From Pseudobutyrivibrio sp. (lineage in GTDB: Bacteria; Bacillota; Clostridia; Lachnospirales; Lachnospiraceae), in contig NZ_SVEV01000012.1 in the NCBI RefSeq assembly GCF_015057185.1, positions 1-64,000 on the forward strand: a stretch of DNA of 64,000 nt. The letters are read 5' to 3'. Numbering within the stretch: position 1 is the stretch's first letter; every line of letters begins with the position of its first letter. The translations under genes were made by a program, and so were the position numbers. This document shows positions 20,473 to 31,295 of this stretch, in pieces. The notes under the pieces are model-generated. The model had not been told where the DNA came from. It did no database searches and saw only the letters and a program-made list of their open reading frames with translations.

Positions 20473-22635
20473 TTACGCCTGTACTTGAATCAAATCACTA
20501 TACAATCCAATCTGCTTCATAAGACTATCATGATTTCCACGCTGCACAATTTTACCATGTTCCATCACAATTATTTCATCACAATCCTTGATTGTTGAGA
20601 GTCTGTGAGCTGAGATAATGCATGTACATCCTCTTTTTTTTATATTTTTCATTATTTCTTCTTCAACCAAAGGATCTAGAGCACTGGTAGCCTCATCCAA
20701 TATCAAAATGCTTGGATTAGTAGCAAGGGCTCTAGCTATCTCAAGTCTTTGTTTCTGACCTCCAGAAAAATTAGCCCCATTTTCCAGCACGATGGAATCG
20801 TATGCCCCTCGTCTTCCCATGATAACATCATGAATACACGCATCCTTTGCTGCTTTAAGCATATCTACCTCTGTTATATTGTTGTTCCACATTGTTAAAT
20901 TATCTCTTACTGTGCCGGAAAACAAAACGGTCTCCTGATTGACTATTGACACACTACAAGACAAAACCTCAGGTGGAATCTTGTATATTTGATGGCCATC
21001 CAATAAAACCTTGCCTTCCCATGGCTGATATAAACCACAGCATAGTTTTGCCACTGTCGTCTTTCCACTTCCGGAAGGTCCAACAAAAGCAATAGACTGA
21101 CCACTGTTGATATTAAAACCAAAATCATGGACTAAGGGACTTTCTAAAATACTATATCCAAAGGACACCTTTTCAAGTATTACATTTCCATTTAATTTTG
21201 TTCCTATATCATCCAACTGTTCCCTGTTTTTTATATGATAGTCCTCCTCGTAACGCAATATATCTTCGACGCGTCGCGAATCTGCTCTGGCAGTTTGAAT
21301 CTTTGTCACAAAACTTGACAATTCACTTAAAGGTTCAATGAAAGAGACCAAAAGGCTGTTAAATGCCACAAGTGTACCTTCCGTCATTTTCCCCTTAATT
21401 ATCAGACAACCCCCAATTATCAGTACAACAATCGTGGTTATCTGTTCTGTAATATCTTGCAGGGCATCTAAAATCTCCTGCTTTTTTCCTAGCTTTTGTT
21501 CTGTTTCAATTGTTTTTGCATAATAGCCTTGAATTCTTCCTGCAAATTCATTTTCTATCCCCGATGCTTTAATAGAATCCGACGCTGATATACCTGCCAA
21601 AAGACTACCAAGCATTTTTCCTTGATCCTGCTGATATTTTAAAGTTGTATCTCCCATTGAAGCTGAACCGATTTTCATAATCACAATACTAAAAAGCGCA
21701 ATACTAACGCCCACGGCAGTAAGAATAGGACTATAGATTAATAATAATATTAAATAAAAAATAGTCACAAACAAATTAAGTACATTTTCAGAAACATCAC
21801 CAGTCAAAAATATACTAAGATTATTGTTATTCTCAACGCGATTTGATAGGTCTCCGGCATATCTCTGAGCAAAAAAATTAATAGGGAGGTTAAAGAAATG
21901 AATCAAGTATTTGTAGGAAGATATGAGAATAAGCTTGTTTTGCATTCTTTGTAGCAAAATACCCCTATAGAAACTAATTGCACCTTTTAAAAGCATTGCA
22001 AAAAACATCGCAGTAATCAAACCGAAAAAATAATTATCATTTCTTCTGATTAGTATTTCATCAATGAATACTTTTGAAAAAACAGGAATCAACAATCCAG
22101 GGATTACCAAAAACAGTCCCATAACAACAAGAGCTGAAACAGCCTCTCGCTGGCTATTTAGCATATCAAGTATAACAACATGAAAATCATTTTTTCTTTT
22201 TTCACGAATAAAGTTTTCTGTCTTAGAAAATGTTAAGACTACACCGGTAAACCCTTCATCAAGCTCTTTATAAGTTAACCTACGTCTCCCCGCCGCAGGA
22301 TCATTTATAATATAATGTTTCCCCTTTCTGCCTTCGTATACAACAAAATGATTAAAATTCCAATGAATTATAGATGGAACTTTAATTTCCATTAAGCCAC
22401 TTATATCCTTTCGATATCCATGAGCCTCGAGCCCATATTTTTTAGCGGCTCTCAGTATATTCTTTGCATTACTACCATCTCTGGAAACGCCACATTCAAG
22501 ACGCATTTTCTCCAAAGGAATAAATCTTCCAAAATAACCAAGTACCATCGCTAAAGCAGCAGCACCGCACTCAGTTGCTTCCATTTGATAAACTGTAGGA
22601 GTTTTTACATACTTATAATTTTTCATAATTTTCAC
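20473..22635 (-). CDS. NHLM-type peptidase/permease/ATP-binding ABC transporter with N-terminal C39 peptidase
   Basis: C39 motif TPTVYQMEATECGAAALAMVLGYFGR, catalytic-His region SIIHWNFNHFVVYEG, D-box IINDPAAGRR; Walker A GPSGSGKTT; LILDEATSALDP. Confidence 0.93.
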   Translation of the reverse strand: MKIMKNYKYVKTPTVYQMEATECGAAALAMVLGYFGRFIPLEKMRLECGVSRDGSNAKNILRAAKKYGLEAHGYRKDISGLMEIKVPSIIHWNFNHFVVYEGRKGKHYIINDPAAGRRRLTYKELDEGFTGVVLTFSKTENFIREKRKNDFHVVILDMLNSQREAVSALVVMGLFLVIPGLLIPVFSKVFIDEILIRRNDNYFFGLITAMFFAMLLKGAISFYRGILLQRMQNKLILISSYKYLIHFFNLPINFFAQRYAGDLSNRVENNNNLSIFLTGDVSENVLNLFVTIFYLILLLIYSPILTAVGVSIALFSIVIMKIGSASMGDTTLKYQQDQGKMLGSLLAGISASDSIKASGIENEFAGRIQGYYAKTIETEQKLGKKQEILDALQDITEQITTIVVLIIGGCLIIKGKMTEGTLVAFNSLLVSFIEPLSELSSFVTKIQTARADSRRVEDILRYEEDYHIKNREQLDDIGTKLNGNVILEKVSFGYSILESPLVHDFGFNINSGQSIAFVGPSGSGKTTVAKLCCGLYQPWEGKVLLDGHQIYKIPPEVLSCSVSIVNQETVLFSGTVRDNLTMWNNNITEVDMLKAAKDACIHDVIMGRRGAYDSIVLENGANFSGGQKQRLEIARALATNPSILILDEATSALDPLVEEEIMKNIKKRGCTCIISAHRLSTIKDCDEIIVMEHGKIVQRGNHDSLMKQIGLYSDLIQVQA

Positions 22636-23450
22636 TGTACAATCAAGGATAGTGGACTTTCTTCCTCTATTACTATATCCGCCGAAACCATTGTTCCATT
22701 AACCATTTCTATCTTTTTGCCTTTCTCGCCAGACCACCAATATCCACTGGTAGTACTTTCATCTTTTTTTAGCTTTAACCTTACTTCAACTACAGGTCCA
22801 TCCTTAAGAAAAGCATCTACTAAAGAGTTGACTCCCACCTGATTTGAAATTTCATCTCTCGAGGTGACATAATTATCTACATATTCCACCTCGCCTTTCA
22901 TATACCCATACTCACGTTTGTTGATATTACTAGGATAAATAGAAGCCTCCATTCCAACCTGAATTCTTCTAGCATCCTCTACCGGAACATAACACACAAC
23001 AATACTATCATTTTGATTTCCAAGCGCTACACGGGCAACAAGGTCACCTATAGTCAGTAGCCTCCCCTCAACTACAGAAAGTTCTGTCACCTCTCCCTCT
23101 AAGGTCGAGTAAATATACTGTTCTAGTGTTTTTCCATTATCCCTAATGTAAAGTTTGGCTATAACATCCCCTCTTTTCACATAATCACCTTTGTCAATAT
23201 TAATAGTATCAACAGTTCCAGACACATCTGAATAAACCGAATGAATTCCCTCTCGGTTCATAAATATTCCATTAGTGGATACAATTTGATGCATTGTCCC
23301 AAACAGTGCCCAGACAAAAACAGCTGCTATAATAACTACTAATGCAACCATAACAAGCCAAAATGATGGTGATACTATCACAATAGCCTTATCCAGCTGA
23401 TCCGCAGATGAAAGGTTGTCAGTTTTTGATTTTTTATATATTTCATGCAT
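22632..23450 (-). CDS. HlyD-like NHLM secretion (membrane fusion) protein
   Basis: One N-terminal TM, biotinyl-lipoyl-like VSGTVDTINIDKGDYVKRGDVIAKL; overlaps the C39 ABC gene. Confidence 0.85.
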   Translation of the reverse strand: MHEIYKKSKTDNLSSADQLDKAIVIVSPSFWLVMVALVVIIAAVFVWALFGTMHQIVSTNGIFMNREGIHSVYSDVSGTVDTINIDKGDYVKRGDVIAKLYIRDNGKTLEQYIYSTLEGEVTELSVVEGRLLTIGDLVARVALGNQNDSIVVCYVPVEDARRIQVGMEASIYPSNINKREYGYMKGEVEYVDNYVTSRDEISNQVGVNSLVDAFLKDGPVVEVRLKLKKDESTTSGYWWSGEKGKKIEMVNGTMVSADIVIEEESPLSLIVQ

Positions 23451-23591
23451 ATAGCACCCCTGTGGCTAAAGTAACACAATACACTTATTACATATAGTAT
23501 CACCTCTTTGTGTATTTTTTATAACATAGGTGTGTCCATTATTAGTTAGCCGGCATATAAAAGGGGTGGATGGATTTTAGACAAATAAAAA

Positions 23592-23687
23592 AGAGCCTTG
23601 TAGCTATCAAGCTCTTAGTATTACTCAAGCGAAGCATTCCAAGCTGAGCGGAGTAATATCTAAGGCTTGAGAGCGTAACAAGGCTCT
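23592..23687 (-). terminator. long hairpin with intrinsic terminator downstream of the putative 6S RNA
   Basis: Outer stem AGAGCCTTGT/ACAAGGCTCT and inner stem CTTAG(A)TATTACTC/GAGTAATA(C)TAAG, followed on - by TTTTTTATTTG. Confidence 0.7.
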
Positions 23688-23699
23688 CTCAAAACCTAA

Positions 23700-23907
23700 A
23701 AACAAACCTAACCCGGAGGTGCCGGGCCTATCAATTGACTCCTAGCTCTAGCTAGGTGGATCGCCGCAACTAATCTTTTGTCTTCCACTGCGAACGGAGG
23801 CCTGACAGCCGATTAGAAATATAAGCATTCCATTTAAAGTAAATGTAGGTTCAAAAAGGATAAGTTAAATCGTACATCCCAGGTTAGGAAACATTCGGTA
23901 TTTACTA
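23700..23907 (-). ncRNA. ssrS: probable 6S RNA
   Basis: TATAAT at 23914-23919 (-); ~190-nt RNA closed by CCTAACC/GGTTAGG; 5' CTGGGATGTACGA and 3' CCCGGCACCTCCGGG resemble E. coli 6S TGAGATGTTCG / GCGGCATCTCGGAG; no ORF. Confidence 0.6.
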
Positions 23908-24069
23908 CCTGCAATTATAGTACACCAAATTTGTGTCAAAATAAAGAACTGTTTTTTCACAGAGTTACATATAAGTCCTATATTACAAAATAAAACCCAT
24001 CTCGTAACATTAGTCACAAGATGGGTTAGAATTACATATATTTATATCGTAGGCCAATGGGTCTTTTGA

Positions 24070-25683
24070 TTAGAGCTGTGGACCTGCAGAAACAAGTGCC
24101 TTACCAGCCTCGTTAGTTGTGTACTTAACGAAGTTCTTGTTGAATCTAGCAGCAAGATCCTTTGCCTTCTCTTCCCACTCAGAAGCGTTAGCATATGTAT
24201 CTCTAGGATCAAGGATACCAGAATCTACGCCTGGAAGCTCTGTAGGAACTTCGAAGTTGAACATTGGGATAGTCTTTGTAGGAGCCTTCTTGATATCACC
24301 AGAAAGGATAGCATCGATGATACCTCTTGTATCCTTAATTGTGATTCTCTTTCCTGTTCCATTCCAACCTGTATTAACAAGGTAAGCCTTTGCTCCAGAC
24401 TTCTCCATCTTCTTAACAAGCTCCTCAGCATACTTTGTTGGGTGAAGCTCAAGGAATGCCTGACCGAAGCAAGCTGAGAATGTAGGTGTAGGCTCTGTGA
24501 TACCTCTCTCTGTACCAGCAAGCTTAGCTGTAAATCCTGAAAGGAAGTAGTACTTTGTCTGCTCTGGTGTAAGGATAGATACTGGTGGAAGTACTCCGAA
24601 TGCATCAGCTGAAAGGAAGATTACGTTTTCAGCGTCAGGACCAGCAGAAACCTTATTTACTTCAGCTGCAATATTGTTGATGTGCTCTATTGGGTAAGAT
24701 ACACGAGTGTTCTCTGTAACGCTCTTGTCATCGAAATCAATCTTTCCATCAGCAGCTACTGTTACGTTCTCAAGAAGAGCATCTCTTCTGATTGCGTTGT
24801 AGATGTCTGGCTCAGATTCCTTATCAAGACCGATAACCTTTGCGTAGCAACCGCCCTCAAAGTTGAATACACCATTGTCATCCCAGCCGTGCTCATCATC
24901 ACCGATAAGGCGACGCTTAGGATCTGTAGAAAGTGTAGTCTTACCTGTTCCAGAAAGACCGAAGAAGATAGCTGTGTGCTTTCCATCCATATCGCAGTTA
25001 GCTGAGCAGTGCATTGAAGCCATGCCCTTAAGTGGAAGGAAGTAGTTCATCATACTAAACATACCCTTCTTCATCTCTCCGCCGTACCATGTGTTGATGA
25101 TAACCTGCTCACGAGATGTAATATTGAAAGCAACACAAGTCTCAGAGTTAAGACCGAGTTCCTTATAGTTTTCAACCTTAGCCTTTGAAGCATTGTAAAC
25201 TACGAAATCTGGCTCAAAGTTTGCAAGTTCTTCTGCTGTTGGCTTAATAAACATATTCTCAACAAAGTGAGCCTGCCATGCAACCTCAACGATGAAACGA
25301 ACTGCCATACGGCTATCCTTATTAGCTCCACAGAAAGCATCTACTACATAAAGGTCCTTATTTGAAAGTTCCTTCTTTGCAAGATCCTTTACCTTAGCCC
25401 AAACTTCTTCAGACATAGGATGGTTATCATTCTTATAATCATCTGATGTCCACCATACAGTGTCCTTTGAATTCTCATCCATGACAATGTACTTATCTTT
25501 AGGTGAACGACCAGTGTAGATACCTGTCATAACGTTAACAGCGCCAAGCTCTGTTTCCTTACCTACTTCATATCCTTCGTTCTTTGAATCGAGCTCTGCC
25601 TTGTAGAGTTCCTCGTAAGAAGGATTGTGAACGATACTAGTTGTTCCTGTGATGCCATACTTTGTTAAATCAACATTAGCCAT
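24070..25683 (-). CDS. pckA: phosphoenolpyruvate carboxykinase (ATP)
   Basis: [41 protein letters not shown]. Confidence 0.98.
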   Translation of the reverse strand: MANVDLTKYGITGTTSIVHNPSYEELYKAELDSKNEGYEVGKETELGAVNVMTGIYTGRSPKDKYIVMDENSKDTVWWTSDDYKNDNHPMSEEVWAKVKDLAKKELSNKDLYVVDAFCGANKDSRMAVRFIVEVAWQAHFVENMFIKPTAEELANFEPDFVVYNASKAKVENYKELGLNSETCVAFNITSREQVIINTWYGGEMKKGMFSMMNYFLPLKGMASMHCSANCDMDGKHTAIFFGLSGTGKTTLSTDPKRRLIGDDEHGWDDNGVFNFEGGCYAKVIGLDKESEPDIYNAIRRDALLENVTVAADGKIDFDDKSVTENTRVSYPIEHINNIAAEVNKVSAGPDAENVIFLSADAFGVLPPVSILTPEQTKYYFLSGFTAKLAGTERGITEPTPTFSACFGQAFLELHPTKYAEELVKKMEKSGAKAYLVNTGWNGTGKRITIKDTRGIIDAILSGDIKKAPTKTIPMFNFEVPTELPGVDSGILDPRDTYANASEWEEKAKDLAARFNKNFVKYTTNEAGKALVSAGPQL

Positions 25684-25856
25684 CTTGTCTTACCTCACTT
25701 TTCTAATTAATTTTCTTATTAGTTAACCCTTGAATTCAAGGGCTATAAACTAATTTTCGCTAAATATCATTTTAGCCATTCAACCGGATATTGTCAATTA
25801 ATTCACAAAAAAATTGTATGCCGAATTATACAATTTTAATCCTTTATTTTAAGCAA

Positions 25857-25882
25857 AATGCCGAGTATTTCTACTCGGCATT
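25857..25882. terminator. terminator after metQ-like gene
   Basis: Perfect AATGCCGAGTA-TTTC-TACTCGGCATT. Confidence 0.8.
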
Positions 25883-25898
25883 AAAAGTTGATTTTCAA

Positions 25899-26735
25899 TT
25901 AAAATACAGGAACTACTGCTCCCTGATATTGATCATTGATGTAATCTCTTACTTCATCAGAAAGAATTGCATTTACCAAAGCCTTAGTCTTCTCTGTCTC
26001 TTCATTGCCTTCCTTTACGCAAACAATGTTAGCGTATGTTTCAGCAGCAAGAGAATCTGAAGCCTCATATGCAAGAGCGCCAGTTACACCTGCTGAAAGT
26101 GCATAATTTCCATTGATTACTGCAAAATCAACATCCTCAATTGATCTAGGAATCTGAGCAGCTTCAAGCTCTTCGATTTCTAAGTTGTAAGGATTCTCTT
26201 CGATATCAAGAACTGTAGCTGTTACACCAGCATCTTCGTTAAGAGTGATAAGTCCATTTGCCTCAAGAAGAAGTAAGGCTCTAGCCTCGTTTGTTGTGTC
26301 GTTTGGTATAGCAATGCTTGCGCCTTCTTTAATATCATCTAAAGATGATGACTTTCCGGCATAAATTGCCATTGGCTCAAAATGAACTGGTGCAACACCA
26401 ACAATGTGTGTGCCATTCTGCTCATTGAAATCATTTAAATATGGAGCATGCTGGAAGAAGTTTGCATCTAATTCTCCATCCTCAAGCGCTGTGTTTGGAA
26501 TAATATAATCATCATAAACAACAATCTCAAGTGTGTATCCCTGCTCCTCTAGATTATCCTTAATCTGCTCAAGAATCTCTGCATGAGGAGATGCGCTTGC
26601 ACCAATCTTGATAACCTTGTCATCTGAAGAAGCCTCTGTAGAGCTTTCTGCCTTTTCCTTTGATCCGCATCCTGTGAATACTGCTGATGTAGCTAAAACC
26701 CCTACTGCAAATAATGTTAGTAATTTCTTTTTCAT
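25899..26735 (-). CDS. metQ: MetQ/NlpA-family substrate-binding lipoprotein
   Basis: Lipobox SAVFTGCGSK; NlpA features (ASPHAEILE, FFQHAPYLNDFN, AIPNDTTNEARALLLL). Confidence 0.92.
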   Translation of the reverse strand: MKKKLLTLFAVGVLATSAVFTGCGSKEKAESSTEASSDDKVIKIGASASPHAEILEQIKDNLEEQGYTLEIVVYDDYIIPNTALEDGELDANFFQHAPYLNDFNEQNGTHIVGVAPVHFEPMAIYAGKSSSLDDIKEGASIAIPNDTTNEARALLLLEANGLITLNEDAGVTATVLDIEENPYNLEIEELEAAQIPRSIEDVDFAVINGNYALSAGVTGALAYEASDSLAAETYANIVCVKEGNEETEKTKALVNAILSDEVRDYINDQYQGAVVPVF

Positions 26736-27397
26736 TTTTTTATCCTCCTGTCCGTTCTATTAACTAGTCTCATTCCTACTTCCTGGAACACCTGCACGAT
26801 GATCACAAGAAGAACAACGTCAATAACCATAACGTCTGTCTGGTATCTGATATATCCGTATGTGTGGGCCATCTTTCCAAGTCCTCCACCTCCTACGAAG
26901 CCAGACATTGCTGAATACCCTAAAATTGTTGCAAAGGCAATTGTCAAACCAATTAAAAGTGATGGTCTAGCCTCTGGCAAAAGTACCTTTGTGATAATCT
27001 GCCAATCTGTAGAACCCATTGCTTTTGCAGCCTCAATAACGCCTTCATCAACTTCCTTTAATGAAGATTCTACCATTCGAGCTACAAATGGAGCAGCTGC
27101 TACAACAAGAGGAACTATTATGGCTGTAGTTCCAATTGTTGTGCCAACCACGAATCTAGTAAATGGAAGGATTGCAACTAATAAAATTAAAAATGGTATG
27201 GATCTCAGAATGTTAATTGCAAGACCTAAAACCAAATTAACAACTCTGTTTTCTTTGATTCCACCCTTGTCTGTAATAAATAAGAGAACACCAAGTGGAA
27301 TACCAAATACATAAGCTAATATTGTAGCAACTATAACCATATAAAAGGTTTCTCCTGTTGCCTCAATTAAAAGTGGTATTAAAACATCTGCTTTCAT
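26732..27397 (-). CDS. metI: methionine ABC transporter permease
   Basis: LPEARPSLLIGLTIAFATILGYSAMSGFVGGGGLGKMAHTYGY. Confidence 0.95.
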   Translation of the reverse strand: MKADVLIPLLIEATGETFYMVIVATILAYVFGIPLGVLLFITDKGGIKENRVVNLVLGLAINILRSIPFLILLVAILPFTRFVVGTTIGTTAIIVPLVVAAAPFVARMVESSLKEVDEGVIEAAKAMGSTDWQIITKVLLPEARPSLLIGLTIAFATILGYSAMSGFVGGGGLGKMAHTYGYIRYQTDVMVIDVVLLVIIVQVFQEVGMRLVNRTDRRIKK

Positions 27398-28411
27398 TTA
27401 AACCTCTCCTTTCTGAAGGTTTTTAACCTCCTCAGCGAAAACGCCTTTTGATGAAAGAAACTCTTTAATCTCTTCAACCTGTGTCCTGTCTTTTGGAGTT
27501 TCTATAAGGAGCTGTCCATAAGCACTTCCACCTATATCAGCTGTACTAGCACCTAAAATATTAAGTTCCATTCCTGTGTGTAAAATAAGCTGCGCAATAG
27601 CTGGCTCATATGAAGACTGCCCATCAAATACCACTCTGATGTAATCCTTTGTTGGTACTGGCACGCCCCCATCCTCTTCCTCAGGAACGATGAGCTTTCT
27701 GGCTGTTTCAGACTTTGGATTCTTAAATATTTCTCTAACATCTCCAAATTCTTCAACAACGCCCTGGCTCATAACTGCTACTCTGTCACATATCTGCTCC
27801 ACTACTCTCATTTCATGAGTGATAATTACGATAGTAACACCAAGCTTTTTATTAATATCCTTTAATAGCTTTAGGATATTTCTAGTTGTAAGGGGGTCAA
27901 GTGCTGAAGTTGCCTCATCGCAAAGTAAAACCTTTGGGTCTGTAGCAAGGGCTCTTGCTATAGCAACTCTTTGCTTTTGTCCACCTGACAGCTGTGCTGG
28001 ATATGACTTTTCTTTATCAGCCAAATCTACAAGGGCCAAAAGCTCTCTAGCCTTTTCCAATGCCTTTTTTCTTTTTACACCAGAAATCTCAAGTGGATAA
28101 CATACGTTGTCAATAACATTTCTCTGGGCTAAAAGATTGAATTGCTGGAATATCATTCCTATGCTGCGTCTAGCAGTTCTCAATTCCTTTTCACTGGCAT
28201 TTGTTAAATCCAAATCTTCAAATATTACTTTGCCAGCTGTAGGCCTCTCTAACATATTTAAACATCTAACAAGTGTAGATTTTCCTGCCCCCGAAAAACC
28301 AATTATTCCAAATATTTCGCCATCGCGAATTTCAAAACTAACATTGTGAACGGCGTCGACTTTACCGCTCTTAGTTTTGAACTCTTTGGATACGTTTTCT
28401 AGTCGTATCAT
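27398..28411 (-). CDS. metN: methionine ABC transporter ATP-binding protein
   Basis: GFSGAGKSTLVRCLNMLERP, LSGGQKQRVAIARAL, NIL domain. Confidence 0.95.
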   Translation of the reverse strand: MIRLENVSKEFKTKSGKVDAVHNVSFEIRDGEIFGIIGFSGAGKSTLVRCLNMLERPTAGKVIFEDLDLTNASEKELRTARRSIGMIFQQFNLLAQRNVIDNVCYPLEISGVKRKKALEKARELLALVDLADKEKSYPAQLSGGQKQRVAIARALATDPKVLLCDEATSALDPLTTRNILKLLKDINKKLGVTIVIITHEMRVVEQICDRVAVMSQGVVEEFGDVREIFKNPKSETARKLIVPEEEDGGVPVPTKDYIRVVFDGQSSYEPAIAQLILHTGMELNILGASTADIGGSAYGQLLIETPKDRTQVEEIKEFLSSKGVFAEEVKNLQKGEV

Positions 28412-28647
28412 ATTAATTTTTGCCTCCGATCGATCATAAACCTATTAATCAATAGGTTTTTACTTTATTGAGTATATCAAATAATAGAATCTAGGTATAA
28501 TAAACTAATTTTATTAGTGGGTATAAATTTAATTTATAACTAGCATAAATCTTGTTGCCATGCTATTTTTGTGGTACTATACATATACTGTAATTTAGCG
28601 CACTAAAGTGTAAAATGATTACAGACGTTAAAAGGAGGAAAATGTTA

Positions 28648-30021
28648 ATGGTAATTGAAAACTACAGCGAGATTACTCCTGAACTAGAAAAGCTTGCGGA
28701 ACTTTCAAAAAAATCCTCATACATTGATCCTGAATTATACACTACCTACGATGTAAAAAGAGGTCTTCGTGACCTTAATGGTAAGGGTGTACTTGTTGGT
28801 ATAACAGAGATTTCAGAGGTCAATTCAAAGAAATTTGTTGATGGAAAAGAGGTTCCTTGCGACGGTCAGTTATTCTATAGAGGATATAACGTTAGAGACC
28901 TTGTAAAGAATCTTCCTGCAGAGCAGCACTTCGGTTTCGAGGAATGTGCATATCTTCTATTATTTGGTTCGCTTCCTACAATAGAACAATTAGAAGAATT
29001 TAAAAATCTTCTTGCAAGATACCGCTCTCTTCCACCTAACTTTGTAAGAGATATGATTATGAAAAGCCCATCACAGGATATGATGAACTCACTTGCTAGA
29101 TCAGTACTTGCTCTTTATTCCTATGATGACTACGCTGATGATACTTCTGAGCCTAATGTACTTAGACAGTGCTTACAGCTCATTGCCAATTTTCCATTGT
29201 TATCTGTTTACAGCTATGCTGCATACGATTACTACTACAATGGGAAATCACTTATCATTCATCAGCCTAGACCTGACTACTCAACAGCAGAGAATATTCT
29301 TCACTGCTTGAGACCAGACAGTAAATTCACTCCACTTGAAGCAAAGCTTCTTGATGTAGCTCTTATCCTTCATATGGAGCATGGTGGTGGTAACAACTCC
29401 ACCTTCACTACTCACCTGGTTTCTTCATCTGGTACAGATACATACGCTGCTATAGCAGCAGCTCTTGGCTCTCTCAAGGGTCCAAAGCATGGTGGTGCCA
29501 ATATCAAGGTCGTCAAAATGTTTGATGATATGAAGTCTCACCTGAATAATTGGGAAGACGAGGAAGAAGTTTCTGCTTATCTTAGAGCTTTACTTCACGG
29601 AGAGGCATTCGATAAGGCTGGCCTTATTTATGGTATGGGACACGCTATTTATTCTGTGTCAGACCCACGTGCTCTTACCTTCCATTCTTTTGTTGCTGAC
29701 CTTGCAAAAGAAAAGGGAATGGAAAAAGAATATAATCTTTATGAATTAGTTGCAAAGCTTGCTCCAAAGATTATCGCTGAGGAGAGAAAAATCTACAAAG
29801 GTGTTTCTCCTAACGTGGATTTCTATTCAGGCTTCGTATATCAGATGCTTGGCATTCCTGGAGAGCTTTTCACTCCAATATTTGCCATCGCACGTATCGC
29901 TGGCTGGAGCGCTCACCGTATGGAAGAGATTTGCCACAAGGGCAAAATCATGAGACCTGCATACATGACAGTATGCCAGCACAAAAAATACATTCCAATC
30001 GAAGACAGAACAGTTGACTAA
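28648..30021 (+). CDS. citrate synthase; start moved to ATG 28648 (9 nt after AGGAGG)
   Basis: FFRGYNVRDLV-like N-terminus, LHMEHGGGNNSTFTT, GSLKGPKHGGAN, GMGHAIYSVSDPRA. Confidence 0.93.
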   Translation: MVIENYSEITPELEKLAELSKKSSYIDPELYTTYDVKRGLRDLNGKGVLVGITEISEVNSKKFVDGKEVPCDGQLFYRGYNVRDLVKNLPAEQHFGFEECAYLLLFGSLPTIEQLEEFKNLLARYRSLPPNFVRDMIMKSPSQDMMNSLARSVLALYSYDDYADDTSEPNVLRQCLQLIANFPLLSVYSYAAYDYYYNGKSLIIHQPRPDYSTAENILHCLRPDSKFTPLEAKLLDVALILHMEHGGGNNSTFTTHLVSSSGTDTYAAIAAALGSLKGPKHGGANIKVVKMFDDMKSHLNNWEDEEEVSAYLRALLHGEAFDKAGLIYGMGHAIYSVSDPRALTFHSFVADLAKEKGMEKEYNLYELVAKLAPKIIAEERKIYKGVSPNVDFYSGFVYQMLGIPGELFTPIFAIARIAGWSAHRMEEICHKGKIMRPAYMTVCQHKKYIPIEDRTVD

Positions 30022-30028
30022 ACAACAA

Positions 30029-30058
30029 AATCCCCGCTGCTTATATGCAACGGGGATT
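30029..30058 (+). terminator. terminator after citrate synthase
   Basis: AATCCCCGCTGC-TTATAT-GCAACGGGGATT then T-rich. Confidence 0.8.
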
Positions 30059-30067
30059 ATTTAATAT

Positions 30068-31279
30068 TTAGAATTCTACAACGCCACTCCAAAGTGCTTT
30101 CTCATCAAGAATATCTTTTGCTCCATCACCTTCTAACAGAAGGCCCTTGATTTCATCCATGTAATCGTAATAATCACATACATAAAGTGTGATTTCTGAA
30201 ACATCATGGCCTTCAACTGGAAGCATCGACAAGTCATCCTCTGCCTCCATGTGTTTTCCATCTTTATCAAGTGCGACAACTATATAATTAGCATAAGGAT
30301 CATCATAATCCAATTCTAATTCAAATGGTGTCTTGCTGACAGTTATATAGCTAATTCCTGACAAACCTTCTACATCAATAGTTTTTGATGTGGTATTTTG
30401 TCTATCAACATTTACATCAAAGGTAAAATGCCAAGGACCATCAATCCACCAATTCTCATACTCATTTTTCCAATTAAGGGAATCCTGTTCTTCCATAGTA
30501 AGCTCAGAAAATGCCGGATTATCAATATCTGTTACAATATCATCAAGTTCAAAATCAACTGTAAAGGAATCTGGCAAATCATAGTGAGATACTGGTGTAT
30601 CTGCATCTGTATAATACTCGTTTGATTCTAACACGTCTTTTGAATAGTAATTAAGCACGTAAGCTAAATCTACCTTAACAACTCCCTGGAAGGTATTATC
30701 ATCAATAAATTCTCCATTTAAATACTCTAAGGAATTATTATTATAACTACTATCTTCTGTCTCAAAGCTATATTTTAGTTTTGAATCAAAGAGATAAAAC
30801 ATGTACATATCCTCATTATCCAAATCAGGATACATTTGGCTAATTGGGAATGGGTCTTTACTCTCAATTATCATACTAATGTACATAGCCTTTTCATCAC
30901 AATATATGTCCTGAAGTGTGACTGTGTTACCATCAACCGTCTGAGTAAGTGCAACAGCCTCATTTAACGAATCTGATGCTATAGGCTGTGCATATTTTTC
31001 ATAGTCTCCGCCAAAACCAAGCTTGTGACCTAAGCTAGAAAATACATTTCCTACAACAGGAACCTCCTCTGCAAATGATGGATTTGTAATGCATACTCCT
31101 GAGAAAACTACCACACCAAGTGCTGCAGCTGTTGCTACTATTGTTTTAACTATTCTAAAATTTCTCTTTTTCATTGTCCTCTCCTCTTCCTCATAAATCT
31201 GAGTAAAGGCAAGGTCTACTTTTTCCTGAACTATAGTAGGAATCTCAGCATCAGATATTATTAACTTCTTCTTATCCAT
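30068..31279 (-). CDS. DUF4179-type anti-sigma factor; start probably at MDKKKLIIS
   Basis: Cytoplasmic N-terminus, single TM, extracellular domain; next to ECF sigma gene; track ORF extends to 31303. Confidence 0.75.
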   Translation of the reverse strand: MDKKKLIISDAEIPTIVQEKVDLAFTQIYEEEERTMKKRNFRIVKTIVATAAALGVVVFSGVCITNPSFAEEVPVVGNVFSSLGHKLGFGGDYEKYAQPIASDSLNEAVALTQTVDGNTVTLQDIYCDEKAMYISMIIESKDPFPISQMYPDLDNEDMYMFYLFDSKLKYSFETEDSSYNNNSLEYLNGEFIDDNTFQGVVKVDLAYVLNYYSKDVLESNEYYTDADTPVSHYDLPDSFTVDFELDDIVTDIDNPAFSELTMEEQDSLNWKNEYENWWIDGPWHFTFDVNVDRQNTTSKTIDVEGLSGISYITVSKTPFELELDYDDPYANYIVVALDKDGKHMEAEDDLSMLPVEGHDVSEITLYVCDYYDYMDEIKGLLLEGDGAKDILDEKALWSGVVEF

Positions 31280-31295
31280 ATCACTGTCTTCCTTT

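Noticed and set aside
23700-23907. tmRNA, RNase P RNA or SRP RNA
   Set aside because: No tRNA-like CCA end/T-arm, no RNase P core motifs and no SRP GGAAG..GCAGC loop; 6S-like ends fit better.
28412-28614. SAM riboswitch upstream of metNIQ
   Set aside because: Only a short CCTATTAATCAATAGG hairpin is visible; no S-box conserved core could be recognised.
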